A DNA stretch of 64,000 bases from NCBI GenBank assembly GCA_045105235.1, contig JBGCDH010000004.1:62001-126000 (forward strand), read 5' to 3'. Source of the DNA: GCA-2684655 sp045105235. GTDB taxonomy: Bacteria; Planctomycetota; UBA1135; UBA2386. The notes under the pieces are model-generated. The model searched no databases. It saw only the letters and a program-made list of their open reading frames with translations, and was not told the origin of the DNA. Shown here in pieces: positions 8,562 to 17,492 of this stretch (positions are counted from its first letter, which is position 1; each line of letters begins with the position of its first letter). Both the position numbers and the translations under genes were made by a program.

Positions 8562-9140
8562 TCACCCAGCTCCTTGCAGCGCTTTGGCCATCCTTGCGAC
8601 GCTATTCAGCACCTTCTGCACGCCGGCGGCAGCACGCTCTTCGGCCAGCTGCCCGGACTCGTCAAACGCCTGGTGCGCGCCGCCGAGTGCAAACTGCTCC
8701 GTCACCACCTGCATGCCCACGTTCATCAGGATCTGGCGCAAATGCACGAGCCCACGCAGGCCGCCAAGCGCTCCCGGAGAGCTCGCCAAAAGACCTGCAA
8801 CCTTGCCCGCCCAGGTGCGCACATCCGGCTCCGGCGCATGCGGCCGCGACAACCAATCAATCGCGTTCTTGAGCACCGCCGGAATGGAGCTGTTGTATTC
8901 AGGCGACACAAACAAAACGGCGTCGCACAGCAGCACCTCTTGCCGCAGGGATAGCGCCCCCTCCGGCAAACCCGAAGCCTCTTCAAGGTCCTGGTCGTAC
9001 AGCGGCATCGCGTGATCGCGAAGGTCGACAACCTTCGCCTTCACTTCGGCGGGGAGCAGCGCCGGAACGGCGGCCGCGAGACTCTTTGAGAAGGCACCCG
9101 TTCGGGTGGAACCGGGCACAACCAGCAGCTGAACAACCAT
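8562..9140 (-). CDS. NADPH-dependent FMN reductase (flavodoxin-like fold)
   Basis: This 192-residue protein of the NADPH-dependent FMN reductase / chromate-azo-quinone reductase group uses bound FMN to reduce quinones, azo dyes or metals with NAD(P)H in the cytosol. The family signatures are the phosphate loop VVPGSTRTGAFSKSL at the N-terminus and VSPEYNSSIPAVLKNAIDWLSRP in the middle, followed by KVAGLLASSPGALGG. The start was moved to ATG 9140 because the motif-bearing first strand begins there and a longer frame would overlap the kinase gene. It lies 32 bp downstream of the Ser/Thr kinase stop on the same strand and could be the last gene of that operon. The true substrate cannot be told from sequence. 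Confidence 0.88.
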   Translation of the reverse strand: MVVQLLVVPGSTRTGAFSKSLAAAVPALLPAEVKAKVVDLRDHAMPLYDQDLEEASGLPEGALSLRQEVLLCDAVLFVSPEYNSSIPAVLKNAIDWLSRPHAPEPDVRTWAGKVAGLLASSPGALGGLRGLVHLRQILMNVGMQVVTEQFALGGAHQAFDESGQLAEERAAAGVQKVLNSVARMAKALQGAG

Positions 9141-9172
9141 CGCATCATTCTGCCGTGCGGCACTCTCTCGGA

Positions 9173-11947
9173 CTAGCGTCCGCCAAAAGCATGCCACTGC
9201 TGACTAGCTCGTTCGCGCGCCTCGCGGACCCGCGCCCGGAGGGACGGGGACACGAACCTCTCGACGGCCGCATAGCGCTTGGCCATGTCGAGATCGTCAC
9301 CGGCTTCGAACGCCATGCGCCACCCCCAAAATCGCAGCTCGTCCGGCAACGTGTCGAGCTGCTTGGAGCCAGACGTTTGCGCCCAGCGCAGGCACCGATC
9401 GCAGGCCGAGCGGGCGGCCAATGCGTGTCGCCGCCGCACCGACTTGGGAGCCTCTCTCGGCAACCCGGCAACTGTCTTGGCGTAGTCGACAACGAGCAGA
9501 TGATTGCGGGCATAGTCTCTCACCAGCTCTCGGAAGAGCTCCAGCCCCGAGGCCAACTCGCCCTCACGACCCGAGCGACAGAGCGAACGTGCGATCCAAC
9601 GGCCGGCGGTGGCGCAGGCAGAGGTATCCCGCAGCTCCTCGTAGAGCGGCATCCACTCATCAAGCATCGCGGCGTGCGCCTCCGAGGCTGAGGGGTGGAT
9701 CACTCGCGGCACGGCATCCGGCAAGTGCCATCCGGCAATCTCAATGGCGGCAGCAGTCGTCAGGTCCTTGCCCGTAGCGTCGTCTTCCTGCTCGATTCGA
9801 AGGCCCCGCAGCACCGCCAAAGCAGGCGCAGCCCCATCGGGAGAGAGCTTGCCGTCCACCTCCGCGAGAAAACGGCGCGCCTCGGCAGACCGCTCCTCTT
9901 GTGCACGGATGGCATCTACAGCATCACGCAGGTCTTCTGCGCCGCCCTCATACATCGCCGCCGTAAAGGCCAACTGATTGCGTAGGTAGGCGGCCGACGG
10001 TGACTTGTCCGCAGCGGCGTGCGCCATTGCTTGCTCAGCGGCACCGTGCCGCCCCAGCTGTAGCTCGAAGTTGGCAAGCCAGCGCCAGACCCACGGATCC
10101 GCGCCATCGCCAACGCGGGATCGCAGCAGCGCCGCCGCGACTTCCACGTCGCCGCGCTCCGCCAGCTCTACAGCCTCAAGAAAGCTAGCCCGCGGGCGGA
10201 TCCGGTCCTCAAAGGCGAGCGTTTCAAGCTCCGCCAGGATCACGGCTGGCTCGGCACCCGCTAGCCGTAGAGCTAGCCCCGTGAGCACAGCACAGTCCAC
10301 CAAAGGCGCCTCGGCCGCTGCGTCGCTCGATGTGGATCCCTGAGGCGTAGAACCCTGAGGCGTGGAACCCTGAGGCGGCAACCGCCACGGCAACGGCTTC
10401 TCCTCAAGCAAGGCGCGGATCGCGGCTGCCGCACGCGCGAAGCGCGGCACAGCCGGCATCTGCCCAAGCCGATCGAGCGCCATCTGCCGCTCGCCAGAGT
10501 TGCCCAGCGCGACGACAACGGCTAGCGAAAACGCCGAGCCGGTCGCCGCATCGTCATCGGATTCGACCGCTCGCTGCAAACCCGCAACAACAGCGCGGTC
10601 CACGTTGGTTTCTCGGTCCGCAACAGCGACCAGCAGACGATCGAACGCGATCTGAGCCTCGGCAGCCGCAAGCGTGCGCGCGACTTCGCCGTTGTCTGGA
10701 TGCCGTCGCGACATCGCCAGCAGTTGATCCAACGCACTGCCGTGGTTTCCCTGCGCAAGCCTCGCCGTAGCCTTGTCCAGCTCACCCTGGAGGAGCGCAG
10801 CGTCGCGCACGCTGCGCACGAACAGCGAGAGGCCAGCGATGCCCGTCACCAGCAGGCAACCCGTGATCGCGAGAACGGTGCGCGGGTGACGCTGCAGCCG
10901 ACGCGCGCAACGCACGAGCCGAGGGACGCGCCGCGAGGTAACGGGATCTCCGGCCAGGTAGCAGCGCAGGTCGACGGCAAGCTCACGCGCCGTCGCAAAT
11001 CGCTGGCGAGGATCTTTCGCGATCGCCCGCATGACGATCGTCTCAAGGTCACGATGGCGCCCGGACAGATTCAACGCGGACGGCTCTTTGTCGGCCAGAG
11101 CGCGCACCAAAGCCGTCGCGTCCCCTTCCTCGAACACGGGCCGACCAGCAATCAACTCGTAGAGAACCGCGCCGAGGCCGTAGATATCGATACGTGGATC
11201 CAGCGACGCCGCCTCACTTCTGCCGTTGAGCCGTTCGGGCGCCATGTAGCGAAGGGTGCCCGCAACCTTGCCCGTTTGGGTCAGCGTTGGGTCGGACTGC
11301 GCCCGCGCCAAACCAAAGTCGACGAAGACGGCCCGATCGCCATCGAGCAGCACGTTGGCGGGCTTGACGTCGCGGTGCACCACTCCATGCAGGTGTGCCG
11401 CATCCAGGGCATCGGCCAGCTCCGCACCAACAGATGCCACGCGCTCCAAAGGCCAAGGCAGCTCGACTTCCGCCAGGCTCGGCCCCGGCAGGTGCTTCAT
11501 CGCGAGGAACGGTATGCCGCCCACCTCGCCAACGGCGTAGACCGGAACGATGTTCGGATGAGCAATCAGCGCGGCAAGCTCCGCTTCGCGCCGCATCCGT
11601 AAGCGCGCCGCGGGCATCTCTCGCCCGGCAACGTCGAGCGTCTTGAGCGCGACGTCCCGCGCCAAGGACTTCTGGCGAGCACGGTAGACCGTGCCCATAC
11701 CCCCGCGCCCGATGCACTCAAAGACGTCGAAATCACCAAACGAACGCAGCGCCTTGGGGCTTCGCTCGAGCAGACCGGCATCCGCAACCAGCTCCGGCGA
11801 GCGGTTCAACACCCGCTCAACGCGTGCACACAGGCCCTCGTCGCCGTTGCAGACGTCGATCAACTCCGCCGGAGCGCCTTCTTCCTGCGCCAGGAAGTAG
11901 CGCTCGAGCGCCTGCTCAACGTCCTGCCAGTCCTTATCCGTCGACAT
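9173..11947 (-). CDS. Membrane-anchored Ser/Thr protein kinase with TPR-like sensor region
   Basis: This 924-residue Hanks-type kinase has an intact catalytic domain at residues of about 72-335: glycine loop IGRGGMGTVYRA (80-90), ATP lysine in VALKTL (about 102), HRDVKPANVLL (191-201), DFGLARA (210-216) and APERL (236-240). A transmembrane helix follows at about 358-377. The remaining 550 residues are Ala/Leu/Arg-rich helical repeats of TPR type, presumably a sensing or scaffold domain outside the membrane. ATG 11947 was chosen over an upstream frame extension because MSTDKDW matches the acidic pre-kinase segment. It overlaps the ECF sigma stop by 14 nt, so translation is coupled. Planctomycete ECF-kinase pairs suggest that it phosphorylates or controls that sigma factor (inference). 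Confidence 0.93.
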   Translation of the reverse strand: MSTDKDWQDVEQALERYFLAQEEGAPAELIDVCNGDEGLCARVERVLNRSPELVADAGLLERSPKALRSFGDFDVFECIGRGGMGTVYRARQKSLARDVALKTLDVAGREMPAARLRMRREAELAALIAHPNIVPVYAVGEVGGIPFLAMKHLPGPSLAEVELPWPLERVASVGAELADALDAAHLHGVVHRDVKPANVLLDGDRAVFVDFGLARAQSDPTLTQTGKVAGTLRYMAPERLNGRSEAASLDPRIDIYGLGAVLYELIAGRPVFEEGDATALVRALADKEPSALNLSGRHRDLETIVMRAIAKDPRQRFATARELAVDLRCYLAGDPVTSRRVPRLVRCARRLQRHPRTVLAITGCLLVTGIAGLSLFVRSVRDAALLQGELDKATARLAQGNHGSALDQLLAMSRRHPDNGEVARTLAAAEAQIAFDRLLVAVADRETNVDRAVVAGLQRAVESDDDAATGSAFSLAVVVALGNSGERQMALDRLGQMPAVPRFARAAAAIRALLEEKPLPWRLPPQGSTPQGSTPQGSTSSDAAAEAPLVDCAVLTGLALRLAGAEPAVILAELETLAFEDRIRPRASFLEAVELAERGDVEVAAALLRSRVGDGADPWVWRWLANFELQLGRHGAAEQAMAHAAADKSPSAAYLRNQLAFTAAMYEGGAEDLRDAVDAIRAQEERSAEARRFLAEVDGKLSPDGAAPALAVLRGLRIEQEDDATGKDLTTAAAIEIAGWHLPDAVPRVIHPSASEAHAAMLDEWMPLYEELRDTSACATAGRWIARSLCRSGREGELASGLELFRELVRDYARNHLLVVDYAKTVAGLPREAPKSVRRRHALAARSACDRCLRWAQTSGSKQLDTLPDELRFWGWRMAFEAGDDLDMAKRYAAVERFVSPSLRARVREARERASQQWHAFGGR
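10338..10382. repeat. 15-bp tandem repeat inside the Ser/Thr kinase gene
   Basis: Three adjacent 15-bp units beginning ccctgaggcg encode a PQGST repeat in the extracytoplasmic half of the kinase (PPQGSTPQGSTPQGSTSS). The period is in frame, so slippage would change linker length by five residues without truncating the protein. Confidence 0.85.
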
Positions 11948-12539
11948 CGTCACCCTCGCGCGCCATCGCCACGAGCAGCGCCGCGCGTGCACGAGAAAGC
12001 AGAACACGACAGGCTCCCTCACTTCTCTCCAGCACGCGGGCCGCCTCGGCGTGGCTGCCCCCGCGAAGCGCAATGATCTGCAGGATTCGCTGCTGATCGA
12101 CCGGCAGCGTCGTCAAGGCCTGCGCGATGAGCAGGAGCTCTTCGCGATCGATTGCGGCCTTGCTCGGTGAGCCCTCGCTGGCGGTGAGATGCTGCAGCGT
12201 CAGCCCGTCGTCCGGCACCTCGCGATCGATCCGGCGCTTTTTCGTATTGAGCCGGCGACGTCGATCGATGGCGTTGCGCTCCATGATTCGGAGAGCCCAA
12301 CCGACAAACTCACTGTCGTCGCGACCGCGAAACGACGGCAGCGAGCTCAACGCCTCGACGAGAGCCGACTGCACGAGGTCCGACGTATTGCAGCGCTCGC
12401 GCAGCGCGGCACCCATCAAACCAGGGGCGGCCCGCCGCAGAACGGGAATGGCGTTTTCAACCAACCGGGAGAGGCTCAATCGAGCCTTTCCACGGCTGCC
12501 GCCTTCTCCCGCATCCGGACGTCCCTGGTTGTCGCTCAT
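11934..12539 (-). CDS. ECF-family RNA polymerase sigma factor
   Basis: This 201-residue sigma-70 family protein of extracytoplasmic-function type directs RNA polymerase to a stress or signalling regulon. Region 2 is visible as CNTSDLVQSALVEALSSLPSF followed by FVGWALRIMERNAIDRRRR. Region 4 is the helix-turn-helix LPVDQQRILQIIALRGGSHAEAARVLERSEGACRVLLSRAR. Its ATG overlaps the stop of the upstream secreted-protein gene (ATGA), and its own end overlaps the kinase start by 14 nt, so all three are translationally coupled. No zinc-finger anti-sigma gene is present. The kinase is therefore the likeliest regulator, as described for ECF-kinase pairs in Planctomycetes and for Vibrio EcfP/PpkT2. That last link is inference. 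Confidence 0.94.
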   Translation of the reverse strand: MSDNQGRPDAGEGGSRGKARLSLSRLVENAIPVLRRAAPGLMGAALRERCNTSDLVQSALVEALSSLPSFRGRDDSEFVGWALRIMERNAIDRRRRLNTKKRRIDREVPDDGLTLQHLTASEGSPSKAAIDREELLLIAQALTTLPVDQQRILQIIALRGGSHAEAARVLERSEGACRVLLSRARAALLVAMAREGDDVDG

Positions 12540-13702
12540 TGCACGACGATCTTAGGGCGGTACGCGAAGGGAATGGACTGCCACGGCCCATAGGTCGGGA
12601 CACCTCCAACCATTTGATCGAAGTAGTGCACTCGCTTGACCCGGTAGGTGCCTAGCGGCGCGGCTCCCGGCACTCGAAACACGATTTTCCCGAGCGAATG
12701 GTAGAACACGTCGACGACGAACTTTGTCTGCGCGTCACGGAAGAGCTCCACCTGCATGCGTGGTAGGAGCCCCGTTGCGCGAAAGACCACAGCCGAGCCC
12801 GGGTTTGCGAGGTGGATGATATTGAGAGGTGGCGACCACGGCTGGGAAAACCAGAGCTGATTCCCGAGCGGATCATGTGTGCCGACAAACGTGATGATGT
12901 TGCGCTTTCGGGCCACATCAAAGAGTGGCTCATCGTTCCCCTCGGCCCAACCCTCTAGCAGGGGTGGATCCTGGCCGAGGGAAACGCCCGGAGGCATGTC
13001 TGGGCCAACGGACTTCAGTAGCTGGGCGCTGATTTCAATACCGCCCTCCATCATCCCGCCCCAAGTGTCGCTGTCGAAGAAGGACTTCTTCGTTGGCCAG
13101 CTCGCCTTGACGCGATGCCACACAGCCTCCTGCAGTATCGACTGGATTGAAAAGTTTCGCGTCCCGTCCTGAACTTCCCATCCTGGAGGTGCATTCAGAC
13201 CAAGAACTTGCTCGATGTTTCCACCCGCTGTGCCGGGCAAATACATCGGGTCGAAGCCGTTGGTGATCGCCGAGTTGCTCGGAACGCCATTCTCAAACAA
13301 GATGCGCTCCAGCAAAGCCTCGCCAGCGGTTTGCTTGGCCTGAAGAGCGAAGTTGGCAAACGCCACAGCGAGCGCCGCGTTGTAGGGGGCGAGCAGTGTG
13401 CCGTAGTACGAGGTTTCCGGCACCATTTCGCCAGTTGCCGCCCCGGGCAGGTATGCGTCGGTCAACAAGCCGAACCACCCGCCCGCCTCTCCTGGCAGCG
13501 CACCGCACCGAAAGCGAACGAACTGCCCCTGAATAACGGAAGCCGTCTCACCGACGAACGAATCGTCGATGAACATCTCGGATTCGAGGTCGGACTGAGC
13601 CCAAAGGGAAGAAGCCGACGCAGCCATAAGCCCTGCCGCTAAAGCTGCTTGTGCGACGCTGACGGCGAGACGAGGACGCGTTGAGTGAGTGCTGTTTGCC
13701 AT
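12536..13702 (-). CDS. Secreted protein of unknown function, first gene of the sigma/kinase operon
   Basis: This 388-residue protein has a twin-Arg-poor but clear Sec-type signal peptide (RLAVSVAQAALAAGLMAASASSLWAQ). I do not recognise the family. The mature part is rich in Gly, Pro and aromatic residues. Its C-terminal 70 residues (VELFRDAQTKFVVDVFYHSLGKIVF and then APLGTYRVKRVHYFDQ) look like a beta-sandwich module. No protease or enzyme motif is visible. Its stop codon overlaps the ATG of the ECF sigma factor (ATGA), tying its expression to sigma and kinase. It could be the extracytoplasmic signal partner or an anti-sigma-like input for that system, which is only context-based inference. 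The start at ATG 13702 gives the signal peptide. Confidence 0.8.
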   Translation of the reverse strand: MANSTHSTRPRLAVSVAQAALAAGLMAASASSLWAQSDLESEMFIDDSFVGETASVIQGQFVRFRCGALPGEAGGWFGLLTDAYLPGAATGEMVPETSYYGTLLAPYNAALAVAFANFALQAKQTAGEALLERILFENGVPSNSAITNGFDPMYLPGTAGGNIEQVLGLNAPPGWEVQDGTRNFSIQSILQEAVWHRVKASWPTKKSFFDSDTWGGMMEGGIEISAQLLKSVGPDMPPGVSLGQDPPLLEGWAEGNDEPLFDVARKRNIITFVGTHDPLGNQLWFSQPWSPPLNIIHLANPGSAVVFRATGLLPRMQVELFRDAQTKFVVDVFYHSLGKIVFRVPGAAPLGTYRVKRVHYFDQMVGGVPTYGPWQSIPFAYRPKIVVQ

Positions 13703-13853
13703 GATTCACTATGGCGGGCGACAGACGCCGGCGACCGTTACAGGATTTTTCGCTCCCTGCACTTCAGGGCGAAGACTCCAAGCCCACAGAATATCTTCGC
13801 GATGCGGCCGGCCGCTTGCCGACCGCATCTTAGACGCCAGCAGCACAGCCGCG

Positions 13854-16800
13854 TCACGAAGCCGGCACCGCCAAAGACTGCGAGGCCAAGGCCATCTGGC
13901 GAACTTTGCGGAGGTCTAGCTTGCCTGTGCCGAGCACCGGCAGCTCGTCGACGTGCACATACTGGTTCTGGCGCGGCACGAACAGCGGCGGCAAACCGCG
14001 GGACTGCATGCGCTCTACGACATCCGCCAACTGCTTCTCCGAGAGCGTCGTCAGCACGATCAGCCGCTCGCCCTTGCGCTCGTCGGGAACTCCCGTGACG
14101 GCGAACGCGCGGTCCGCCCGGCTACTGCACTGCTGCAGGTGCTCTTCGATCGTTCCGTGCGGGACCATCTCGCCGCCGATCTTGCTGAAGCGCGACATGC
14201 GATCGGTCAAGAACAAGAAGCCATCCGCATCCAGGCGGCCAACGTCACCCGTAACGTAGAAGCCGTCACGCATCGCCTTGGCCGTGAGGTCCTCGCGTCC
14301 GAGGTAGCCCTTCATGACGTTGGCGCCGCGAACCAGCAGCAGCCCAGCCTCGCCCGTCGCAAGCGGCTCGAAGGTGTCCGGATCGACAACGCGAACCGTG
14401 ACACCGGGAACGGGCCGTCCCACCGACCCTCGGCGCGAACCTGCTTGGTAGAAACCCGGAGCCCGGAACCCGGGCGCGCAAACGGCAATGGCCGGTGCGC
14501 ACTCCGTCGCGCCGTAGCCCTGCACCGGCCGCAAGCCGAAGCGATCCGCAAAAGCATCGGCGAGGTCGTTGGTGAGCTTCTCGGCACCGGCAAGCACCAG
14601 CCGCAGCGAACCAAACTGCCCGGGCTCGACGCGGCGGTGGTAGAGCTGCAGGAACGTTGGCGTCGCGATCAACACCGTCGCCTGATGTGTTGCGACCAAG
14701 TGCCCGACGGCCGCCGCCTCGAGTGGGTTTGGGTGGAAGACCATTCCCGCACCTTGGCCCACTGCATACCAGAGCGCCAAGTTGCCAAAGGAGTGGAACA
14801 TCGGCAGCACGCCGACCAGCTTGTCGTGGCGATCGAACGGGATCACCTGCGCAACCGCATCGCAGTTTGCCTGCAGGTTCTGGTGGGTAAGCTCAATGCC
14901 CTTCGGCTCACCCGTGCTGCCGCTGCTAAAGAGTATCGTCGCGACGTCCTCTCGGCGCACACGCCGGCACGCGCCGCACGAACGCTCCAGCATGCCCAAC
15001 GGCAGCAGCAAAGCTCGCAGCAGGCCGCCAACGCGCTCAAAGAGCCCAACGCCGCTCATCAGGTCTTCGAGATAGATCAGCTCGATTCCGGCGAGGGACT
15101 CGATCAGTTCCTTCGGCAGTCGCTCGACAAAGGCCCGCGACGTCACGACCGAACGCAAACCGGCCTGTTGCGCGGCGGATTTCATTGCAGCCGGGCCAAC
15201 GGTGAAGTTGAGAGCGACCGACGTGCGCCCAGACAGACTCGCAGCAAACGCCACCAAAGCACCTGCAATCGACGGCGGCAGCATCGTGCCGACGGCCTGC
15301 TGATCCGCCCATGGCTTGCGCAAGCGACGAGCCATCACGACTCCGCCCGCGAGAGCGCCTCCGCGCGAGAGTTTCTTCCCCTGAGTGTCCGCGAGGCACT
15401 GCCCCCAAGGCGCGCGCCGCACCGATCGAACGAACGCAACGTGGAGCGGCTTGAGCTCCTCGGCTCGCAGCTGCGCCGCGTGCTCGGCGAGACCTTCCAC
15501 CGCCGTGCGCACGTCGGCCGGCGGCGTATCGTTGGCCATTGGCGCACCAAACGAAACCGTAACCGGGCACGGGATGAGCGTTGGCAACCACCGCGTGCGC
15601 CCCTGCTTGGCGCTGCCGAGCGAACCGTAGACGCGGTCGAGATGCACCGGCACGATCTTCGCCGCACGGTTCTTGACGATGCGTTTTAGACCGCGCCGAA
15701 ACGGCAGCGTGCTGCCCATTCGGCTGATCTCGCCTTCTGCAAACAGGCATACAACCTCGCCGTCATCGAGCGCCTGCCCCGCGTCGCGCAACGCGCGCAG
15801 GACGACGCGTGGCCCGCCCGCCGCGCTGATTGGGATCGCCCCCAAAGCCTTCAAGAACGGCTTCAAGAACGGTCGCTCATACCAGTATTGATCGATCACA
15901 AAACGGATGTCTCGATCCGTTGCCGCCAACAAGAACAGGCTGTCCAGAAAGGACACGTGGTTGGGCACCAACAGCGCGCCACCGCGCTCCGGCACGTGCG
16001 CCTGGCCAACGACGCGCACGCGGTAGAGCGTGTGCGCCGCCAGCACCACCACAAGGCGGAGCAGGGCGGCCGGCAGCAGCCAGATCGCCCAGACCGTTGC
16101 CAGCACCGTCACGGCCGCGACAACCAACAGAATGCCGGCGCTGTCCAGTCCGAGCTTCGCCAAGCCAAAGCAGCCGAAATTGCCGACCAGCATGCCGGCA
16201 AACGACAGCATGTTGACAAGCGCGATGACGCCGCCACGGCGTTCTTGCGGAGCGCGCCATTGCACCAGGGAATTGAGCGGCACAACAACCAGGCCGCTCG
16301 CAACACCGAGCAAGGTCATCAGCACAAACGTCCCGATCTTGCCCGGCACGAACAGCCCCATCGCCGCCGTCGCGAGCGCCAGCCCAATGGCCCCCAGCGG
16401 GATCAGCCCGGTCTCGACCTTGCCCTTTGCGATCCGCCCGGCAAGCAGCGACCCCGCCCCCACCCCCACCGCAAACATCGCATAGGGAACGGCGGCAAGG
16501 TCATCCGAGAACTCGAGGACCTGCTTGCCGTAGACCAGGATGTCCTGCCCGAGCAGGCTCGCGATACTCCAGAACGCCACCGTGCCGAGGGCCGCCAGCC
16601 ACAGCGTGCGATCGTCGCGCACGGCGCGCCACGACTGCTTGAGAGTGACGGCGACCGGCTCCGCACAGCACGCTGCGGCGACGCGCGGCAGCCGCAGCGC
16701 CGCCCCAAAGCCTGCGGCCGACAACACCGTCAAGATGACCCCAGCGATCCACACCTGGGCACCGACCGTCTCGAGCAGCACCCCGCCAGCAACGGTGCCG

Positions 16801-17264
16801 AGGATGATCGCCAGAAAGCTCGCCGCCTCCAACTTGCCGTTTGCGGCGGTCAGCTCTTCGTGGGGCAAGACCTCGGGCAGCAGCCCGTATTTACCAGGCG
16901 CAAACATGGCGCTTTGCAGGCCCATGCCCGCGAGCACCACAAGCGGCATCCATCCCGTCGGCTCCAGCCAGAGCGCCAGCGTGCCGGCAGCCATCAGGAG
17001 TAGCTCGGCGAGCTTGGTCCAAACGATGAGATCGCGCTTGCCAACGCGATCCCCCGCAACCATCGCCGGCAGCGAGCCAAGCATCAGTGGCAAGGTCAAT
17101 ACGACCATCGCGGTCGTGGTCACTCCCTGCTTTGCCACCTCCCCCTGACCATCCACGGCCGCGAGACCGAGCAGGACAACGATCATTTTGAACGCGTTGT
17201 CGTTGAACGCGCCGAAAAACTGGGCGGTCAGCAGCGAGACAAGCGGAAAGGGGCGTTTGATCAT
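13854..17264 (-). CDS. aas: Fused MFS transporter (LplT-like) / 1-acyltransferase (PlsC) / acyl-ACP synthetase (Aas-like)
   Basis: This 1136-residue fusion matches the lysophospholipid salvage pathway. Residues 1-410 are an MFS transporter (FGAFNDNAFKMIVVLLGL, twelve-helix pattern) like LplT, which flips lysophospholipid inward. Residues of about 430-620 are a PlsC-type acyltransferase with VPNHVSFLDSLFLL (NHx4D, about 433) and LFAEGEISRMGS (about 507). Residues of about 640-1136 are an AMP-forming acyl-ACP ligase with FSSGSTGEPKG (about 777), QGYGATECAP and YVTGDVGRLDADGFLF (about 1000). In E. coli LplT and Aas are separate adjacent genes. ATG 17264 is preceded by caggagccaacc, a good ribosome-binding site. 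It is divergent from a LysR gene that may regulate it. Confidence 0.93.
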   Translation of the reverse strand: MIKRPFPLVSLLTAQFFGAFNDNAFKMIVVLLGLAAVDGQGEVAKQGVTTTAMVVLTLPLMLGSLPAMVAGDRVGKRDLIVWTKLAELLLMAAGTLALWLEPTGWMPLVVLAGMGLQSAMFAPGKYGLLPEVLPHEELTAANGKLEAASFLAIILGTVAGGVLLETVGAQVWIAGVILTVLSAAGFGAALRLPRVAAACCAEPVAVTLKQSWRAVRDDRTLWLAALGTVAFWSIASLLGQDILVYGKQVLEFSDDLAAVPYAMFAVGVGAGSLLAGRIAKGKVETGLIPLGAIGLALATAAMGLFVPGKIGTFVLMTLLGVASGLVVVPLNSLVQWRAPQERRGGVIALVNMLSFAGMLVGNFGCFGLAKLGLDSAGILLVVAAVTVLATVWAIWLLPAALLRLVVVLAAHTLYRVRVVGQAHVPERGGALLVPNHVSFLDSLFLLAATDRDIRFVIDQYWYERPFLKPFLKALGAIPISAAGGPRVVLRALRDAGQALDDGEVVCLFAEGEISRMGSTLPFRRGLKRIVKNRAAKIVPVHLDRVYGSLGSAKQGRTRWLPTLIPCPVTVSFGAPMANDTPPADVRTAVEGLAEHAAQLRAEELKPLHVAFVRSVRRAPWGQCLADTQGKKLSRGGALAGGVVMARRLRKPWADQQAVGTMLPPSIAGALVAFAASLSGRTSVALNFTVGPAAMKSAAQQAGLRSVVTSRAFVERLPKELIESLAGIELIYLEDLMSGVGLFERVGGLLRALLLPLGMLERSCGACRRVRREDVATILFSSGSTGEPKGIELTHQNLQANCDAVAQVIPFDRHDKLVGVLPMFHSFGNLALWYAVGQGAGMVFHPNPLEAAAVGHLVATHQATVLIATPTFLQLYHRRVEPGQFGSLRLVLAGAEKLTNDLADAFADRFGLRPVQGYGATECAPAIAVCAPGFRAPGFYQAGSRRGSVGRPVPGVTVRVVDPDTFEPLATGEAGLLLVRGANVMKGYLGREDLTAKAMRDGFYVTGDVGRLDADGFLFLTDRMSRFSKIGGEMVPHGTIEEHLQQCSSRADRAFAVTGVPDERKGERLIVLTTLSEKQLADVVERMQSRGLPPLFVPRQNQYVHVDELPVLGTGKLDLRKVRQMALASQSLAVPAS

Positions 17265-17492
17265 GGTTGGCTCCTGCGACTGTGGCACAGATATCCTCGG
17301 CACAGGGGACTATCGCCCATTCGTTCCATAAGTTGCTGTCACTTGCTGCGGGGGCATCGTTCACCTGAGCTTATCGATCAACGAGACCAACGAGAAAGCG
17401 ATCCCCCGCAATGCGACCGCGTCGCTGAGGACGCCCGCAGCAACCGCCATCCGCGGCCTGCGCGCGAAGCACTCTTCGTTAAGCTACTCTTC
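17265..17492. promoter_or_regulatory. Divergent promoter region, aas-like / lysR
   Basis: This 228-bp gap lies between the start of the MFS-acyltransferase-ligase gene (minus) and the LysR-family regulator (plus). LysR proteins commonly bind such shared regions at T-N11-A sites, so the operator is expected here. I did not identify a confident site or promoter by eye. Confidence 0.4.

Noticed and set aside
15888..17003. Long plus-strand open frame opposite the MFS domain
   Set aside because: It is rich in Arg, His and Gln as expected from reading a high-GC gene backwards, and the minus-strand fusion has clear domains.
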